DNA of 62,970 nt from an uncultured bacterium (GTDB taxonomy: Bacteria > Bacteroidota > Bacteroidia > Bacteroidales > Bacteroidaceae), in the NCBI GenBank assembly GCA_905216095.1, contig CAJMSQ010000011.1:1-62970 (forward strand), given 5' to 3'. Positions 20,798 to 30,035 of the stretch are shown one piece after another (within the stretch, counting starts at the first letter, position 1; every line of letters starts with the position of its first letter). Under the pieces are notes generated by a model, which was not told the origin of the DNA, did no database searches, and saw only the letters and a list, made by a program, of their open reading frames with translations. Both the position numbers and the translations under genes were made by a program.

Positions 20798-22948
20798 ATG
20801 TTACAAACAACTACACCCAAAGGGTCTTTCCGAAGAAAAGCCCTGTTGTTCCTGTTAGCCTTCCTCGGTATTATCGCCGCCCGGGCCGAGTTGTGGACAC
20901 CTGTAGGAGAGGTGGAATGGACCGAAGGCGCACTTACCGGTCAATATTCCAACTGGAATCAAACGTGGAAGGTGGCGGTCGAACGTTCCGACACGCGCCC
21001 CGGCGTGTTCAGGTTGCAGCCTTATGCAAATTGCCCGTCAGCCATCGACTACCAACAGAGGGACAATGTCTATGTTTATCTTCATGCAGAAAATCCGAAT
21101 AAAGTCTACATGGAGTATTATATTTATCATTCTTATTACCGCTCTTATTTTGGTGATCAATACTACCATGTGTTCCAACGTTGTCCCGAAAACGGATTTG
21201 ACGTTCAATATTATGGAAAAATCGTAGATAAGAACAGTATCGAGTTTCCCGCCAATAGTTTTGCGGTCGATTTTAGGACTTCTTCGACCAAGCAAGATGC
21301 TCCAAGCAGTAGTGCCAAGTATTCGACAACCGTTCACCGCATAGTTTTCCCCGACGGCGTTCTCGGCTACGTCCCGCCGCAGGAAACGTGGGTTTCTGTC
21401 GGCACGGGGCACTTTGTAGACCCGTACTTCCGGTTCTCGGAAGGCATAGTGGCCGAAACAGACATCACGGTCTATAAAAGCACAACGCGCAAAGATGTCT
21501 ACAAATTCTCTCCGAACTATATGAACTCGGACGTGTATCTGCACACCGAAGACCCGGACAGGGCCTACCTGGAAACTTATTCCGTAAAAAACGGGAACTC
21601 CACTTTCGAATTTACCCAGCAATGTCCGGAAAACGGCTCTACCCTGTCGCAATATGGCAAGTTGCAAGACGGCGTTGTGGAGATACCATCGGAATATTTC
21701 GTGGCAAGAGTTCTAGAAACCTCTGAATCGGCCACATTATCAGCAGGACGAAAATGCGTCATCACACTGCCCGAAGGCTACAACAGGCCCATAGAGGAAG
21801 ACCACGGAATATACATGGGCCTTGTTTCGTTTAACGACGAGTTGCATAACAAGCCCATCGCATTACTGAACGAAACAAGCAAGGAAGAGTTCACCAACTT
21901 CGTGGACAATATAGAAATGGGAAACGCCACGCTACTTTATTATGCCGTAGACCAGGCTATCACAACAATGGCGGCCGGCACCTATCCGGAGAACCTGAGC
22001 AATGCCATTCTTATCACCTTTACCGACGGGCTCGACCAGGGTTCGCTGGCCATGGCACCGGAACACCGAACCTCGCGCAACTATGCTGCTTATCTGTCCG
22101 AGCGCATCGGAAGCACAAGTATACAGGACAGGCCGTTGCAAGCCTATGCCATCGGCCTGAAGAGCAGCGATGTAGCTGATGACGAACTGTTCATGCTTAA
22201 TCTTGAAGCACTGGCCTCGTCGGCCGACAAGGCGCACTCTGTCAGCGACATCTCCGAAGTACAGGAAGAACTGGGCCGGCTGTACGAAGAACTCAGCCGA
22301 CAGACGTCCAAACGAACCATCTCCATCAGCGTACCGATGATGTCACACGATGACACCTACCGTTTCACGTTCGACCACGTATCCGACAACGTTGAAAACT
22401 CCAATCTATACCTCGAGGGCGTATTCAACATTGATGACTTCTCGCTCGAAAACGTCACATACCATGGCTTCTCCTCGACTTCCGGCACAAAAATCGTGGC
22501 CGAACGCGACGGTGTATATCTCAAATTCACATTCGACGACTGCCGTGCCCTTGACGGCGATATCCTCAAAGTGGAAAAGGAAGACATAGACCAATGGACC
22601 TACATCGCCTCACGCGAGACATGGCAACACAACATAGAGAACGACAAAGACGGAAAGATTAACATTGAAGACATCAAGAGTTCATCCGTCATCATGTTCG
22701 CGCTCGACTGTTCCAGCTCATTGGACGGATTGTTCCCGACACTCAAGGAAACGGCCAAATCCTTCATAGACCGTTTGGCCGGCGGCAACGGTATGAATAC
22801 AGGTCTCGAAGGAAACATTACCGATAATGTACGGAATAACATCCCAACAAGATACTACAATCTGCAAGGCATGGAAGTGACGAATCCCCGCGGTGGACTT
22901 TTCATAGAGATAAAAGATGGAAAGAGCCGAAAGGTCTACATCCGATAA
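20798..22948 (+). CDS. Secreted protein with separated von Willebrand A segments and a type IX-like C-terminal tail
   Basis: A protein of 716 residues with a signal peptide (RRKALLFLLAFLGIIAARA). Two similar segments (WTPVGEVEW… and WVSVGTGHF…, each followed by QRCPENG or QQCPENG) form a tandem repeat over residues about 30-320. Residues about 335-470 look like the later strands of a vWA fold, including GLVSFNDE, ATLLYYAVD and ILITFTDGLDQGS. The metal-site start VIMFALDCSSSL, normally first in the fold, occurs only near residue 630. The C terminus YYNLQGMEVTNPRGGLFIEI resembles type IX sorting tails. It is probably surface-exposed or secreted; its partner is unknown. Confidence 0.75.
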   Translation: MLQTTTPKGSFRRKALLFLLAFLGIIAARAELWTPVGEVEWTEGALTGQYSNWNQTWKVAVERSDTRPGVFRLQPYANCPSAIDYQQRDNVYVYLHAENPNKVYMEYYIYHSYYRSYFGDQYYHVFQRCPENGFDVQYYGKIVDKNSIEFPANSFAVDFRTSSTKQDAPSSSAKYSTTVHRIVFPDGVLGYVPPQETWVSVGTGHFVDPYFRFSEGIVAETDITVYKSTTRKDVYKFSPNYMNSDVYLHTEDPDRAYLETYSVKNGNSTFEFTQQCPENGSTLSQYGKLQDGVVEIPSEYFVARVLETSESATLSAGRKCVITLPEGYNRPIEEDHGIYMGLVSFNDELHNKPIALLNETSKEEFTNFVDNIEMGNATLLYYAVDQAITTMAAGTYPENLSNAILITFTDGLDQGSLAMAPEHRTSRNYAAYLSERIGSTSIQDRPLQAYAIGLKSSDVADDELFMLNLEALASSADKAHSVSDISEVQEELGRLYEELSRQTSKRTISISVPMMSHDDTYRFTFDHVSDNVENSNLYLEGVFNIDDFSLENVTYHGFSSTSGTKIVAERDGVYLKFTFDDCRALDGDILKVEKEDIDQWTYIASRETWQHNIENDKDGKINIEDIKSSSVIMFALDCSSSLDGLFPTLKETAKSFIDRLAGGNGMNTGLEGNITDNVRNNIPTRYYNLQGMEVTNPRGGLFIEIKDGKSRKVYIR

Positions 22949-23005
22949 ACTGCGTAAACTCGGATAAAATCTCTTAGTGGAAGAATTATAGATGTGCCTA
23001 TATTA

Positions 23006-23046
23006 TGCGCTCCCGACTTAAGGATTTCCGTTAAGTCGGGAGCGCA
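23006..23046 (+). terminator. Hairpin after the vWA-type gene (may serve both strands)
   Basis: TGCGCTCCCGACTTAA and TTAAGTCGGGAGCGCA form a perfect 16-bp stem with a 9-base loop between two convergent genes. Confidence 0.75.
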
Positions 23047-23106
23047 TTGTTGCATTTAGCGGATTGTATCATATTTTCCGACACAAAAGGCTTGCTATGC
23101 CCGGGC

Positions 23107-23520
23107 TTATCTTAACTTCCACTGCCCGTCCCGGTACACAAAGAGCAATTGTATTTCTTCCGTATTGTTGTCGGCATAAGTGACATTCATGTATGCCTGC
23201 GCCGCCTGCGCTTCCGGGTTGGTTTGCACCCGTGTGACAGAAATATTCCGCACGGCGCCGTTCGCTTCCCGGTTCTCTACGGCGTGCTGCTTGAGAAGGG
23301 TTTCCATCTGCCGCAGATAGTCGGCCGTTTTCCCCTCGCCCGATGCCATGTGGGCCACATACTCCGCATAATTGCCCTGCAAATACAGTTCATATACCTT
23401 TATGACCTCCTCTTCGGTCAATGGCGGGATGCTCTCTGCCGGCGCATCGTCTTTCGCGCCTCCACATGCGAAGAGCAAGGCCAGACACAGACAGAAAGCC
23501 GCCGGCAACAAATGTCGCAT
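23107..23520 (-). CDS. Small DUF4878/NTF2-like lipoprotein
   Basis: A protein of 137 residues. The start at 23520 opens a lipoprotein signal (MRHLLPAAFCLCLALLFAC, acylated Cys19). The body (VIKVYELYLQGNYAEYVAHM…, then VTYADNNTEEIQLLFVYRDGQWKLR) has the helix-then-sheet pattern of the NTF2-like DUF4878 family. The function is unknown. It starts 5 bases after der ends and so is the last gene of the yceD-rpmF-fabH-era-der transcript. Confidence 0.75.
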   Translation of the reverse strand: MRHLLPAAFCLCLALLFACGGAKDDAPAESIPPLTEEEVIKVYELYLQGNYAEYVAHMASGEGKTADYLRQMETLLKQHAVENREANGAVRNISVTRVQTNPEAQAAQAYMNVTYADNNTEEIQLLFVYRDGQWKLR

Positions 23521-23525
23521 ATCCA

Positions 23526-24842
23526 CTATTTTTGTCTGACAAATATATTGATTGGCGTTCCGCAGAAGTCCCACCGTTCACGGATTTTGTTCTCCAGGAA
23601 ACGCTTATACGGCTCCTTGACATACTGGGGCAGGTTGGCATAAAAGACAAATGAGGGAATCTGCGTGTCCGGGAGCTGGGCGCAATACTTTATCTTGATG
23701 TATTTACCCTTAATCGAAGGTGGCGGATAGGCTTCAATCAGCGGAAGCATCTCTTCGTTGAGTTTGGAAGTGCTGATGCGTCTCTTCCGGTTCAGAAAGA
23801 CTTCCTTGGCCGTTTCCAGCACCTTGAATATGCGCTGCTTGGTCAGTGCCGAAGCAAAGACTATGGGGAAATCGGAGAACGGGGCCATGCGCTTGCGGAT
23901 GGCAGCCTCGAAGAAAGAGATGACTTGCTGGCTCTTGTCTTCCACGGTGTCCCACTTGTTCACGACAACCACAAGGCTCTTGTTGTTCCGCTGGATAATC
24001 TGGACGATGTTCATGTCTTGTCCCTCGATGCCCCGCGTGGCGTCGATAAGCAATATGCAGACATCCGAGTTTTCTATGGCACGTATGGAACGCATGACGG
24101 AATAGAATTCCAGGTCCTCGGTGACCTTGTTCTTCCTGCGTATGCCGGCAGTGTCCACGATGTAGAAGTCAAAACCGAACTTATCGTATCTGGTCAGGAT
24201 GCTGTCCCGCGTCGTACCGGCGATGTCCGTGACAATGTGCCGGTCCTCACCGATAAAGGCATTGATAAGGCTGCTCTTTCCCACATTGGGGCGGCCCACC
24301 ACGGAGAAGCGCGGTATCATCTCGTCCATGCTGTCCGTTGCCTTTTCTTCTCCCAGGCGCTGTATGATTTCGTCCAGCAGGTCGCCCGTCCCGCTACCCG
24401 AGATGGCCGACACGCAATGCGGGCCTCCAAGTCCCAAGGAGTAGAATTCGGCCGCCGTATAACGGTCTTCATTGTTGTCAGTCTTGTTGGCACAAAGAAT
24501 TACGGGAATCTTGGCGCGGCGCAATATGGCGGCCACTTCGGAATCCAGGTCGGTAACACCGTTCTTCACGTCCACCAGGAAAAGTATGACGTCCGCTTCT
24601 TCGGTGGCCAGCATGACCTGCTTTCGGATTTCCTCCTCAAAGATGTCATCAGAATTAACTATCCAGCCGCCGGTGTCCACAATGGAAAACTCACGCTTGC
24701 CCCACTCGCACTTTCCGTACTGACGGTCGCGGGTGGTTCCGGCTTCCTCGCTGACGATAGCCTGGCGCGTGCCGGTAAGTCTGTTGAAAAGAGTGGATTT
24801 ACCCACGTTGGGGCGTCCTACTATCGCTACTAATTTTGACAT
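23526..24842 (-). CDS. der: Ribosome-assembly GTPase Der (EngA)
   Basis: A protein of 438 residues with two consecutive GTPase domains. The first has [16 protein letters not shown] and NKTD; the second has [16 protein letters not shown] and NKWD. A C-terminal KH-like domain follows ([16 protein letters not shown]… [10 protein letters not shown]). Der acts in assembly of the 50S subunit. It lies 79 bases after era on the same strand; two ribosome GTPases together is common in Bacteroidales. Length and motifs are complete. Confidence 0.97.
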   Translation of the reverse strand: MSKLVAIVGRPNVGKSTLFNRLTGTRQAIVSEEAGTTRDRQYGKCEWGKREFSIVDTGGWIVNSDDIFEEEIRKQVMLATEEADVILFLVDVKNGVTDLDSEVAAILRRAKIPVILCANKTDNNEDRYTAAEFYSLGLGGPHCVSAISGSGTGDLLDEIIQRLGEEKATDSMDEMIPRFSVVGRPNVGKSSLINAFIGEDRHIVTDIAGTTRDSILTRYDKFGFDFYIVDTAGIRRKNKVTEDLEFYSVMRSIRAIENSDVCILLIDATRGIEGQDMNIVQIIQRNNKSLVVVVNKWDTVEDKSQQVISFFEAAIRKRMAPFSDFPIVFASALTKQRIFKVLETAKEVFLNRKRRISTSKLNEEMLPLIEAYPPPSIKGKYIKIKYCAQLPDTQIPSFVFYANLPQYVKEPYKRFLENKIRERWDFCGTPINIFVRQK

Positions 24843-24921
24843 AACTGTTGTATTCCTTATTAATGTAAGAGTTTATAACGCTGCCGCGGTTCCCGAGGGA
24901 ATAATCCCGCCCTTGCCGTCC

Positions 24922-25803
24922 TCAGTCTTGTTTATATCCGTATACTTCCAGCCGCTTGGCGGAATTTCTCCAGTCTTTGTCCACCTTTACGAAGATTTCC
25001 AGATAGATACTTTTGTCAAAAAACTTTTCAAGTGTCTTCCGCGCTTCCGTGGAAATCTTCTTCAGCGCGACTCCCTTATGGCCTATGATGATGCCCTTTT
25101 GGCTTTCGCGCTCTACATAGATGATGGAGCGGATGTGGATGCTGCTTTCCTTCTCCTTGAACTCTTCTACCGCGACCTCCACGGCATAGGGTATTTCCTT
25201 GGAGTAGTACAGCAGAATCTTCTCGCGGATGATTTCCGTCACAAAGAAGCGTGCGGGCTTGTCAGTCCACTGGTCCTTATCGAAATAAGGGGGGGAGTCC
25301 GGCAGCAGCTCCTCTATGCGCTTCAGCACCGTATCGACATTGAAGCGTGCAATGGCGGAAACAGGAAATATCTCGGCCCGGGGCATGAGTCTGTGCCATT
25401 CTTCCACCAGTTTCTCGAGTTCCTTTTGATTGGACAAGTCGATTTTATTGATGAGAATCAGCACAGGCACATCCATCTTGCCGACTTTCTCAAGAAAATC
25501 GCCGTTCTTGTCCGGTTTTTCCACCACGTCCGTCACATAAAGCAACACGTCGGCATCCTGAAGTGCCGACTCCGAAAACGCCAACATGCTTTCCTGCAAC
25601 TTGTAGTTGGGTTTCAGCACTCCGGGGGTATCGGAAAAGACAATCTGTGCCTGCTCCGAATTGATGATTCCCATGATGCGATGGCGCGTGGTCTGCGCCT
25701 TGAATGTAGCAATGGATATTCGCTCGCCCACAAACAGGTTCATGAGCGTGGACTTCCCGACATTCGGGTTTCCGACAATGTTTACGAAACCGGCTTTATG
25801 CAT
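24922..25803 (-). CDS. era: Ribosome-assembly GTPase Era
   Basis: A protein of 293 residues from MHKAGFVNIVGNPNVGKST. The G motifs are GNPNVGKS, DTPG and NKID; the KH domain has IIIGHKGVALKKI near residue 240. Era binds the 3' end of 16S rRNA during 30S maturation. A start 10 codons upstream is possible but would place non-conserved residues before the GTPase domain. The 144-base gap to fabH holds a long inverted repeat. Confidence 0.96.
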   Translation of the reverse strand: MHKAGFVNIVGNPNVGKSTLMNLFVGERISIATFKAQTTRHRIMGIINSEQAQIVFSDTPGVLKPNYKLQESMLAFSESALQDADVLLYVTDVVEKPDKNGDFLEKVGKMDVPVLILINKIDLSNQKELEKLVEEWHRLMPRAEIFPVSAIARFNVDTVLKRIEELLPDSPPYFDKDQWTDKPARFFVTEIIREKILLYYSKEIPYAVEVAVEEFKEKESSIHIRSIIYVERESQKGIIIGHKGVALKKISTEARKTLEKFFDKSIYLEIFVKVDKDWRNSAKRLEVYGYKQD

Positions 25804-25832
25804 ATCCGAGCTTTTAAGAGGTGAATTGAACA

Positions 25833-25924
25833 AAGAGCCGGGAAGAAGCCGAAAGCGAAGCTGCCCGTAAAAGAATTCATCTACCCGGACATCTTTTCCT
25901 TCTTGCGACTTCTTCCCGGCTCTT
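25833..25924 (-). repeat. Long-range inverted repeat between fabH and era
   Basis: AAGAGCCGGGAAGAAG (25833-25848) is exactly complementary to CTTCTTCCCGGCTCTT (25909-25924), a 16-bp stem enclosing 60 bases. In the transcript it sits between fabH and era and could act as an attenuator, processing site or weak terminator. A smaller hairpin (26995-27026) lies between rpmF and fabH. Confidence 0.6.
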
Positions 25925-25947
25925 GTTGTTCTGATTACCGATAATCC

Positions 25948-26949
25948 TTATTTTGTTCCGTCGTATCCCCACTTCAGATAGGCGGCGCCCCAGGTGAAGC
26001 CCGCGCCGAATGCCGTAAGGATAAGGTTGTCTCCCTTCTTCAGTTGCTTTTCATAGTCCCAAAGGGCGAGAGGAAGCGTACCTGCCGACGTGTTGCCGTA
26101 GCGTTGGATGTTGAGCATCACCTTTTCCATGGGCAATTCCAGGCGATGTGCGACCGCTTCTATGATGCGGACATTCGCCTGATGGGGGATGACCCATGCG
26201 ATGTTGTTCTTGTCCAGTCCGTTCCGCTCGGCTATGAGTGCGCTGGCGTCGCTCATGTTTGTCACAGCAAACTTGAAGACGGTCTTTCCCTCCTGATGGA
26301 GGTAGTGCATCCTGTGGTCAATGGTAAAATAAGACGGGCCGCAAACCGAACCTCCGGCTTTCATGCAAAGGAAAGGCAGGCCCATTCCGTCCGTACGGAG
26401 GAAAGAGTCCTTCCATCCGTAGTCCTCGGTACTGGGCTCGACCATGACAGCGGCTGCACCGTCGCCGAAGATGGGACAAGTGGCCCGGTCGCTATAGTCC
26501 ACGATGCTTGACATCTTGTCTGCACCGCACACGATGATTTTCTTATAGCGTCCGCTCTGAATCATGCCGGCTGCGGCATCCATAGCGAACAGAAAACCAC
26601 AACAAGCCGCCTGCATGTCTATGGCAAAGGCATTCTTCATGCCCAAACGTCCGATGACAATGGAAGAAGTGGAAGGGAAATGATAGTCGGGTGTGGTGGT
26701 AGCCACAATGAGACAGTCCACTTCCTGGGCATCCGTGCCGGTTTTTTCCAGAAGCTGCTTGACAGCCTTGCGGGCCAGGTAGCTCGTGCCGAGTCCCTCT
26801 TCATTCAGAATTCTGCGCTCCTTGATTCCGATGCGCGTCATTATCCATTCGTCGTTCGTATCCACCATACGCGACAATTCCTCATTGTTCAGAACGTATT
26901 CGGGAACATATCCGCCGACGCCGGTTATTACAGCATTTATGTGTTCCAT
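25948..26949 (-). CDS. fabH: 3-oxoacyl-ACP synthase III
   Basis: A protein of 333 residues that starts fatty-acid synthesis by condensing acetyl-CoA with malonyl-ACP. The active-site triad is visible: Cys about 114 in AACCGFLFA, His in IPHQANVRI, and Asn in YGNTSAG. The N terminus [19 protein letters not shown] is typical. It lies between rpmF and era, the usual grouping of rpmF with fatty-acid genes. Length is normal. Confidence 0.96.
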   Translation of the reverse strand: MEHINAVITGVGGYVPEYVLNNEELSRMVDTNDEWIMTRIGIKERRILNEEGLGTSYLARKAVKQLLEKTGTDAQEVDCLIVATTTPDYHFPSTSSIVIGRLGMKNAFAIDMQAACCGFLFAMDAAAGMIQSGRYKKIIVCGADKMSSIVDYSDRATCPIFGDGAAAVMVEPSTEDYGWKDSFLRTDGMGLPFLCMKAGGSVCGPSYFTIDHRMHYLHQEGKTVFKFAVTNMSDASALIAERNGLDKNNIAWVIPHQANVRIIEAVAHRLELPMEKVMLNIQRYGNTSAGTLPLALWDYEKQLKKGDNLILTAFGAGFTWGAAYLKWGYDGTK

Positions 26950-27039
26950 TATGTTTGTGTTGTTTAGAAGGCATCCCGCCTTGAAAAGCGAAGAGGAGAA
27001 CGGCTAATCAGTGGTAGCGGTTCTCCCCGTCAATGAGTT

Positions 27040-27228
27040 TCACTCTGCAACTTCTTCTTTCACGATTGCCAATTTGCCACGATAGTATCCGCAAGTGGGG
27101 CATACCGTATGGTAGATGTGCCATGCGCCGCAGTTCGGGCAGATTGCCAATGTAGGAGCTACGGCCTTATCGTGAGTTCTACGCTTGAGAGTTCTCGTTT
27201 TCGATTGTCTTCTTTTAGGATGTGCCAT
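27040..27228 (-). CDS. rpmF: 50S ribosomal protein L32
   Basis: A protein of 62 residues: MAHPKRRQSKTRTLKRRTHD followed by a zinc-binding pattern CPNCG…CPTCGYYRG. The four cysteines are intact, so this is the zinc-bound form. It lies between yceD and fabH. Confidence 0.97.
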   Translation of the reverse strand: MAHPKRRQSKTRTLKRRTHDKAVAPTLAICPNCGAWHIYHTVCPTCGYYRGKLAIVKEEVAE

Positions 27229-27272
27229 TTTCTGTTATAACTTTAAGTGGTTAATTATTTTAATTTTCGGTT

Positions 27273-27740
27273 TCAAAACGCCGACGCAGGACGCAGCCCT
27301 TCCAGGCGGTGCAACATTTCGGCATTGCATTGTCCTTCCTCGTGCGTGCGCTGGATGGGTAATGACAGGACCACCTGTTCATAAATGTCCCAGGCCACGT
27401 CATAGACGTAAGTACCGGGTTGCAACAGGCGTATGTCGTCATCGGAAGCCGCCTCGTCTGCCTCGGGGCGAATAGTCAGGGTGTCTTCGGTATCGACATC
27501 CACTTCCATTTCGTCCAGACAACGGTCACATTGCACGCGGACCTTGCCTTCGGCATGTACATGAAGCTTGAATATTTCGCCGGCCACTTCCGAGGCTTTC
27601 AATGTCACATCTAATGCTCCACCCAAGATTTCATCTTGTTCCAATCCCTCGAAGAAGTCATCCGACAAAGTAATTTTCAGCGGTTTATCCTCACGGACAG
27701 CCGCTTTCATATCTATATGCAGCGCTTCCATACTTGTCAT
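27273..27740 (-). CDS. yceD: DUF177 (YceD) family protein
   Basis: A protein of 155 residues. DUF177 proteins nearly always precede rpmF and are thought to act in 23S rRNA accumulation. Visible family features are VRCDRC-like VQCDRCLDEMEV (CxxC) in the middle and YDVAWDIYEQVVLSLP in the second half. The start may be at 27740 or three codons later (MEALHIDM); both keep the domain. It is the first gene of the operon. Confidence 0.88.
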   Translation of the reverse strand: MTSMEALHIDMKAAVREDKPLKITLSDDFFEGLEQDEILGGALDVTLKASEVAGEIFKLHVHAEGKVRVQCDRCLDEMEVDVDTEDTLTIRPEADEAASDDDIRLLQPGTYVYDVAWDIYEQVVLSLPIQRTHEEGQCNAEMLHRLEGLRPASAF

Positions 27741-27870
27741 AGCGGCTGCAAAGATAGTATTTTTTTACGAATCATGCTTATAAACAGCTTTTTTTTATAC
27801 AGGTTCTCCATTAAATCCGCATCGGCGCAGCGTCCGGCCCACTTGTATCTCAACATTTGCCTTGCGGCGA

Positions 27871-28121
27871 TTTAACATTTCTTGCTTTCGGGCGAAAAAT
27901 GTATTATCTTTGCAACAGGAAAGTGCGGAGGACGGCGTAAACCGTCCTTTTTTCGTTCCATATGGCCGCCTTTTCGGAAAAAACATGCCCGAAACAGGAA
28001 AAACTGGATGCCTTGTAGTTTTTCCTACATGGCTTGTAGGATTTCCGGTCCCTGCATGTACGGAAAACTACAAGCCATGTACATCGCTCAAATTGTGCAT
28101 AAAGGTTAAAAATGTTAATAT
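27871..28121 (+). repeat. Dispersed intergenic element, copy B
   Basis: TTTAACA (27871-27877), TTG (27882-27884), 20 bases, TATCTTTG (27905-27912). Eighteen bases later the hairpin GGACGG/CCGTCC (27930-27947) is followed by six T residues. The middle holds a perfect 14-bp inverted repeat, TACATGGCTTGTAG (28026-28039) with CTACAAGCCATGTA (28068-28081). The end is GTTAAAAATGTTAAT (about 28104-28118). The element lies between yceD and the RNase P RNA gene. The rest of the gap (27741-27870, 28122-28222) shows nothing clear. Confidence 0.8.
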
Positions 28122-28222
28122 CTGGATTGACCAACAGGCACTTCCGGACGACACATATCGTCCAAACATGCCGGACCACGCCGGGAGGGCGTGCGGCAAC
28201 GGAACTGCAAAGGAAAAAGCAA

Positions 28223-28592
28223 GGAAACAGCCGGCCTGTAAGCCGGGTTCTGTACATTGCGGGGCAATGCGTCTGCCATTTATCCAGACTTGCCGTCACC
28301 GACAAGCTCTATCGTCCTACCCTCCGATGCGCTGCGCTCGGGCGGGCCGCCCTCAGGCACCGGTTTACATGGACTTTCAACTCCCGACGTGCACGGCCTG
28401 ACGTGTCACCACGCAGCCGGTGGTCTCTTACACCGCCTTCTCACCCTTACCGTCACGAAGACGGCGGTTATTTTCTTCTGCATCTGTTCGCCCTCGCGGA
28501 CGACTTCTCATTAGGAAGCGGGATGCCCTGTGTTGCCCGGACTTTCCTCTTGCGGCATTCTGCACACAAGCGGCAGACCGTCCGGCTGTTTC
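28223..28592 (-). ncRNA. rnpB: RNase P RNA (bacterial class A)
   Basis: Read on the minus strand, the 5' part contains the universal GAGGAAAGTCCGGGCA and CACAGGGCA stretches, and the 3' part contains ACAGAACCCGGCTTAC. The ends pair (GAAACAGCCGG with CCGGCTGTTTC) to form helix P1, which sets the boundaries at about 28592 and 28223. About 370 nt is normal. The RNA is the catalytic part of RNase P, which matures tRNA 5' ends. A TACCTTTG -7 box lies at 28609-28602, immediately upstream. Confidence 0.95.
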
Positions 28593-28601
28593 TTTGCGCC
28601 G

Positions 28602-28609
28602 CAAAGGTA
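28602..28609 (-). promoter_or_regulatory. -7 box of rnpB
   Basis: TACCTTTG on the minus strand, 10 bases before the P1 helix of RNase P RNA, the expected distance for transcription start. On the other strand TATCTTTG at 28651-28658 can serve the DUF5103 gene; the two promoters diverge. Confidence 0.6.
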
Positions 28610-28724
28610 CAAGTTTTTCATCATTCCCGACAGAACTATTCCATAAAAACGTATCTTTGCGGAGAAAATGAGGTTTTACGTTTTGCCCTTCGGGGTAGAA
28701 CTTCACAGATGCCGGCATTGAAAT

Positions 28725-30011
28725 ATGAAAATACGCATACCTGTTCACAAACGATTATACCGGGCAACCGCGATATGGACTTTGTTGTTATGTTCCACCC
28801 TGCCTACCGGGGCGCAATATACGGAAATCCATGACAGCCGCATTGCGACGGTGCGCATGTCCGCCGCGGAAAAGACGGGCGGGCTTCCGGTGCTCCGGTA
28901 CGGGCAGAGAGACCTGCTTGAAGTCTCTTTTGACGACTTGAGCCACGAATACAGGCGTTTCACCTATAAGGTGGAACACGTCGATGCCGACTTCAAGCCG
29001 GAAGAGGAACTGTTTGAGAGTGACTACGTGCAGGCCGTGGGCGAAGACGAGGTCATCACGGACTACGCACAGAGCATGAACACCTCTGTCCTCTACACAC
29101 ACTACTCCTTTACGTTGCCCAACGCGCAGGTCCGCCCGCTGTTGTCGGGCAATTACAGACTGACCGTGTTCGGCGAGGACGAGGAAGGAGACCCCACCCC
29201 GGTGTGGCACGGTTTCTTTTACGTGGCGGAAAATGCGGTCGGCATTCTGGCGGAGGGTACGACCAACACTGAAGTGGACCGGAACGACAGTCATCAGCAG
29301 TTGTCGCTGGAGGTGAATTTCAATGCGCTCGCTCCGCGGGCGGCGGCCGAGGAACTGAAAGTGATTGTCCTGCAGAACAACAGATGGGACAACGCCATCC
29401 GTGCGCCGAAGCCTACGGGACAGACCGGAACGTCCCTGTTGTGGAAACATTCGCGCGAACTTATTTTCAAGGCAGGCAATGAATATCGGAAGTTCGAGAT
29501 GCCTTCGACACGGTATCCCGGTATGCACATCGACCGGATGCAATACTACGAGCCTTTTTATCACGCGAGACTGGTGACCGACACTCCACGTAAGAATTAT
29601 TTGTTCGACGAGGACCAGAACGGACGCTTCGTCCCCATTGCCGATTTCGGGGGCGACGCCGACACGGAAGCGGACTACGTCTACGTGCATTTTGCATTAG
29701 AGACGGAGGAAATGCCGGGAACCGACCTGTATGTCAATGGGGACTGGACTTACGACCGCCTGACACCGGACTACCGCATGGCCTATAACGGTCAGTCGGG
29801 GGCATACGAAATCTCGTTGCTCCTGAAACAGGGTTATTACTCCTATCAATACTTGGCCGGACCGCATGGCAGACGGACGGGAATGACTTCCGCCGAAGGC
29901 AACTTCTGGCAAACCGAGAACGAATACACCATATTGGTTTATTATCGGCCGGCCGGCTCACGGTACGACCGCCTTGTGGGATGGCGGACCGCATCGTACC
30001 GCCCCAGATAA
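28725..30011 (+). CDS. DUF5103 protein (type IX secretion system plug)
   Basis: A protein of 428 residues with a signal peptide (RATAIWTLLLCSTLPTGAQ). The body (LLEVSFDDLSHEYRRFTYKVEHVDADF…, then YTHYSFTLPNAQVRPLLSGNYRLTVF, and VYVHFALETEEMPGTDLYVNGDW) matches DUF5103, whose structurally known member plugs the SprA translocon of the type IX secretion system. It probably acts on the periplasmic side of the outer membrane. Its presence implies a type IX system, consistent with two proteins in this window that carry sorting-like C termini. Confidence 0.85.
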   Translation: MKIRIPVHKRLYRATAIWTLLLCSTLPTGAQYTEIHDSRIATVRMSAAEKTGGLPVLRYGQRDLLEVSFDDLSHEYRRFTYKVEHVDADFKPEEELFESDYVQAVGEDEVITDYAQSMNTSVLYTHYSFTLPNAQVRPLLSGNYRLTVFGEDEEGDPTPVWHGFFYVAENAVGILAEGTTNTEVDRNDSHQQLSLEVNFNALAPRAAAEELKVIVLQNNRWDNAIRAPKPTGQTGTSLLWKHSRELIFKAGNEYRKFEMPSTRYPGMHIDRMQYYEPFYHARLVTDTPRKNYLFDEDQNGRFVPIADFGGDADTEADYVYVHFALETEEMPGTDLYVNGDWTYDRLTPDYRMAYNGQSGAYEISLLLKQGYYSYQYLAGPHGRRTGMTSAEGNFWQTENEYTILVYYRPAGSRYDRLVGWRTASYRPR

Positions 30012-30035
30012 CGATTTTCTAAAATATCAGAACAC

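Noticed and set aside
28230..28590. Open frames over the RNase P RNA
   Set aside because: The sequence carries the conserved RNase P RNA blocks and a closing P1 helix; protein frames over it are spurious.
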